The notes under the pieces: generated by a model
The model's input: the letters and a program-made list of their open reading frames with translations, nothing else
Told to the model about the DNA's origin: nothing
Database searches by the model: none
Made by a program: the position numbers and the translations under genes
DNA from: Firmicutes bacterium HGW-Firmicutes-10
GTDB lineage: Bacteria; Bacillota_I; Bacilli_A; Erysipelotrichales; Erysipelotrichaceae
Direction of reading: 5' to 3'
NCBI GenBank assembly: GCA_002841605.1
Contig: PHAF01000101.1
Location: 1-6,602, forward strand
DNA: 6,602 bases
Part shown: one piece after another, positions 5,507 to 6,602 of the stretch
Position numbering within the stretch: position 1 is the stretch's first letter
Layout of the letters: every line of letters starts with the position of its first letter

Positions 5507-5533
5507 AAAAGAAAAGGTCGCCTGTAAGGCGAC
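5507..5533 (-). terminator. Terminator-like hairpin between the macro-domain and vWA genes
   Basis: GTCGCCTGTAAGGCGAC (5517-5533) folds into a 7-bp stem with a 3-base loop, starting two bases after the macro-gene stop codon. On the minus strand it is followed by CCTTTTCTTTTG, an imperfect U-tract. It probably ends part of the transcripts, so vWA expression may depend on readthrough or its own promoter. I see no convincing promoter in the remaining 44 bases before the vWA ribosome binding site region. Confidence 0.65.
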
Positions 5534-5535
5534 AT

Positions 5536-6540
5536 TTAGGCTCCCAAGATCGATTGTTTGAAAGTAAACAATGCTTCGTTGATTTGAATGATATCATACT
5601 GCTGCGCAAGGATGTGATATTCAATGATCAAATCAGCTTTTTGGCTTTTTGATAAGGTATATCCTGCTTTAGCCAGTAAGTCCTTGGTCTGATCAAGGTT
5701 CAGTTCAAGTGCGATAGCCAAAGCAATGCACGTGTTTTTACTCGGGTGATACTCTTCACTGCGGATTTTCGAGAATAAACGACGATCGATGTTGGCCTTT
5801 TTGTAAACTTCGCTGTCCTTCATTTTTCGCTGATCGATCCAACGGAACAGTGATCTTGAAAATGATTCATCCTGTTGCTTTACGATATCATCGAGGCTAC
5901 GCTTATCCAGATCTCCGGAAATGACCGATCGATTCTCAAGATTTTGAAATTCGAGATCTTCTCTTCGCTGATAACTTGCCGTTGTCCGGCGATAGTGTAA
6001 TGCTTGTTCTTCGATGTAGTTATCGTCGATGAATTTTTCGATCGAAGCAAATAACTGCTTGCTTAGCATAAAAGCTTTCGCATCATAAACGACAAGATAA
6101 ACAGTCATATCATTATCGAATAAAAATTTACTGATTGCGGATATGGCTATATTTAAAGCTTCTTGCTTGGGATAGCGATAAGTTCCTGATGAAACCAAAG
6201 GAAAAGCAATAGATTCACAGCCATGCTTTTTTGCAAGTTCAAGTGAATGCGTATAACAATCCGCCAACTGCTCGCTTTCACCAGCAATCCCTCCATGCCA
6301 AACCGGACCAACGGTATGAATTACGTATTTTGCGGGTAAATCAAATCCCGGAGTTATTACGGCATCTCCTTGCGCACAATGACCAATCGCGTCACAGGCA
6401 TCTTGCAATTGGCGTCTTCCGGCAATCGTAAAAATCGCACCGCTGACACCTCCACCCATTTTTAGCATCGGATTGGTCGCATTGACGATCGCATCGACCT
6501 TCATTTTGGTAATATCATTTCTAACAATAAGTAATGGCAT
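5536..6540 (-). CDS. Macro-domain protein fused to a C-terminal HTH-like domain
   Basis: A 334-residue protein. Residues 1-165 are a macro (ADP-ribose-binding) domain: DAIVNATNP (16-24), MGGGVSGAIFTIAG (28-41, the phosphate loop), YVIHTVGPVW (72-81), SIAFPLVSSGTYRYP (110-124) and VYLVVYDAK (147-155). The MacroD-type loop reads GGGVDGAIH; here Asp is Ser33 and His is Phe36, so MacroD-style hydrolysis is uncertain, and the loop is nearer to AF1521-like macro domains. After a charged linker (about 170-222), residues 225-334 form a helix-rich domain with SEVYKKANIDRRLFSKIRS (243-261) and ALAIALELNLDQTKDLLAKAG (273-293). This looks like a lambda-repressor/XRE-type helix-turn-helix. The start has AGGAGG (complement 6545-6550) four bases upstream. 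The 62 bases upstream to the window edge show no clear promoter. The vWA gene follows. Likely role: sensing ADP-ribose or ADP-ribosylated targets, coupled to nucleic-acid or protein binding; the target is unknown. Confidence 0.88.
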   Translation of the reverse strand: MPLLIVRNDITKMKVDAIVNATNPMLKMGGGVSGAIFTIAGRRQLQDACDAIGHCAQGDAVITPGFDLPAKYVIHTVGPVWHGGIAGESEQLADCYTHSLELAKKHGCESIAFPLVSSGTYRYPKQEALNIAISAISKFLFDNDMTVYLVVYDAKAFMLSKQLFASIEKFIDDNYIEEQALHYRRTTASYQRREDLEFQNLENRSVISGDLDKRSLDDIVKQQDESFSRSLFRWIDQRKMKDSEVYKKANIDRRLFSKIRSEEYHPSKNTCIALAIALELNLDQTKDLLAKAGYTLSKSQKADLIIEYHILAQQYDIIQINEALFTFKQSILGA

Positions 6541-6602
6541 ATAACCTCCTCAAATCAATCCGACAATAACTGAATTGACTTTGTATATTTCTCTTTTCTT
6601 TC

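Noticed and set aside
5464..5535. Upstream extension of the vWA frame to 5535
   Set aside because: It would be translated from a terminator hairpin with no ribosome binding site, while the internal ATG has AGGAGG at ideal spacing just before the FILDRSGS motif.
6541..6602. Promoter for the macro-domain gene
   Set aside because: TATACA-like and TATTGT-like hexamers exist on the minus strand, but none has a -35 at suitable spacing within the window, so no call is made.

Overview
The window looks like chromosome of a Bacillota (Firmicutes) bacterium. By eye its base composition is low to moderate GC, most genes are preceded by strong AGGAGG-type ribosome binding sites, and the families present (ECF vitamin/nucleoside-type transporters, LacI regulators, a macro-domain plus von Willebrand factor A pair) are typical of gut-type Firmicutes. 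I see no insertion sequence, tRNA, rRNA, CRISPR array or phage gene.

Region 1 (1-3568, all on the minus strand) is one apparent operon read from right to left: a 41-codon basic leader ORF (3443-3568), a nucleoside hydrolase (2460-3434), a second nucleoside hydrolase overlapping it by ATGA (1468-2463), an ECF transporter substrate-binding S component (853-1434), the ECF transmembrane T component (33-797), and the first 15 codons of an ECF-type ATPase that leaves the window at position 1. Gene content suggests import of a nucleoside (or modified nucleoside) by a dedicated ECF transporter and cleavage of its N-glycosidic bond inside the cell to free base plus ribose. The substrate cannot be read from sequence. 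A hairpin without a U-tract lies between the S and T genes.

Region 2 (3569-3742) is a divergent control region. The operon has a near-consensus promoter (TTGAAA, 18 bp, TATAAT on the minus strand), with a 12-bp perfect palindrome AGTCATATGACT filling its spacer, which is a natural repressor site. A weaker promoter (TTGAGT, 17 bp, TACCAT) serves the divergent LacI-family regulator (3743-4756), and its -10/start region carries a second copy of the half-site. A 7-bp direct repeat with 11-bp periodicity, overlapping a perfect inverted repeat, lies between the two promoters. The LacI-family protein most likely senses the substrate or ribose and represses the operon and itself.

Region 3 (4757-6602) begins with a strong hairpin terminator shared by convergent genes. 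On the minus strand follow a cytoplasmic vWA (MIDAS) protein (4804-5463) and, upstream of it, a two-domain protein with an N-terminal macro domain and a C-terminal helix-rich HTH-like domain (5536-6540), separated by a terminator-like hairpin. The pair looks like an ADP-ribose-related stress or regulatory module of unknown function. It has no visible link to the nucleoside operon beyond proximity.

The points most worth following are the leader ORF that probably drives translation of the first hydrolase, the His-to-Asn difference between the two hydrolases, the unassigned ECF substrate, and the macro-HTH/vWA pair with a non-MacroD active-site loop.
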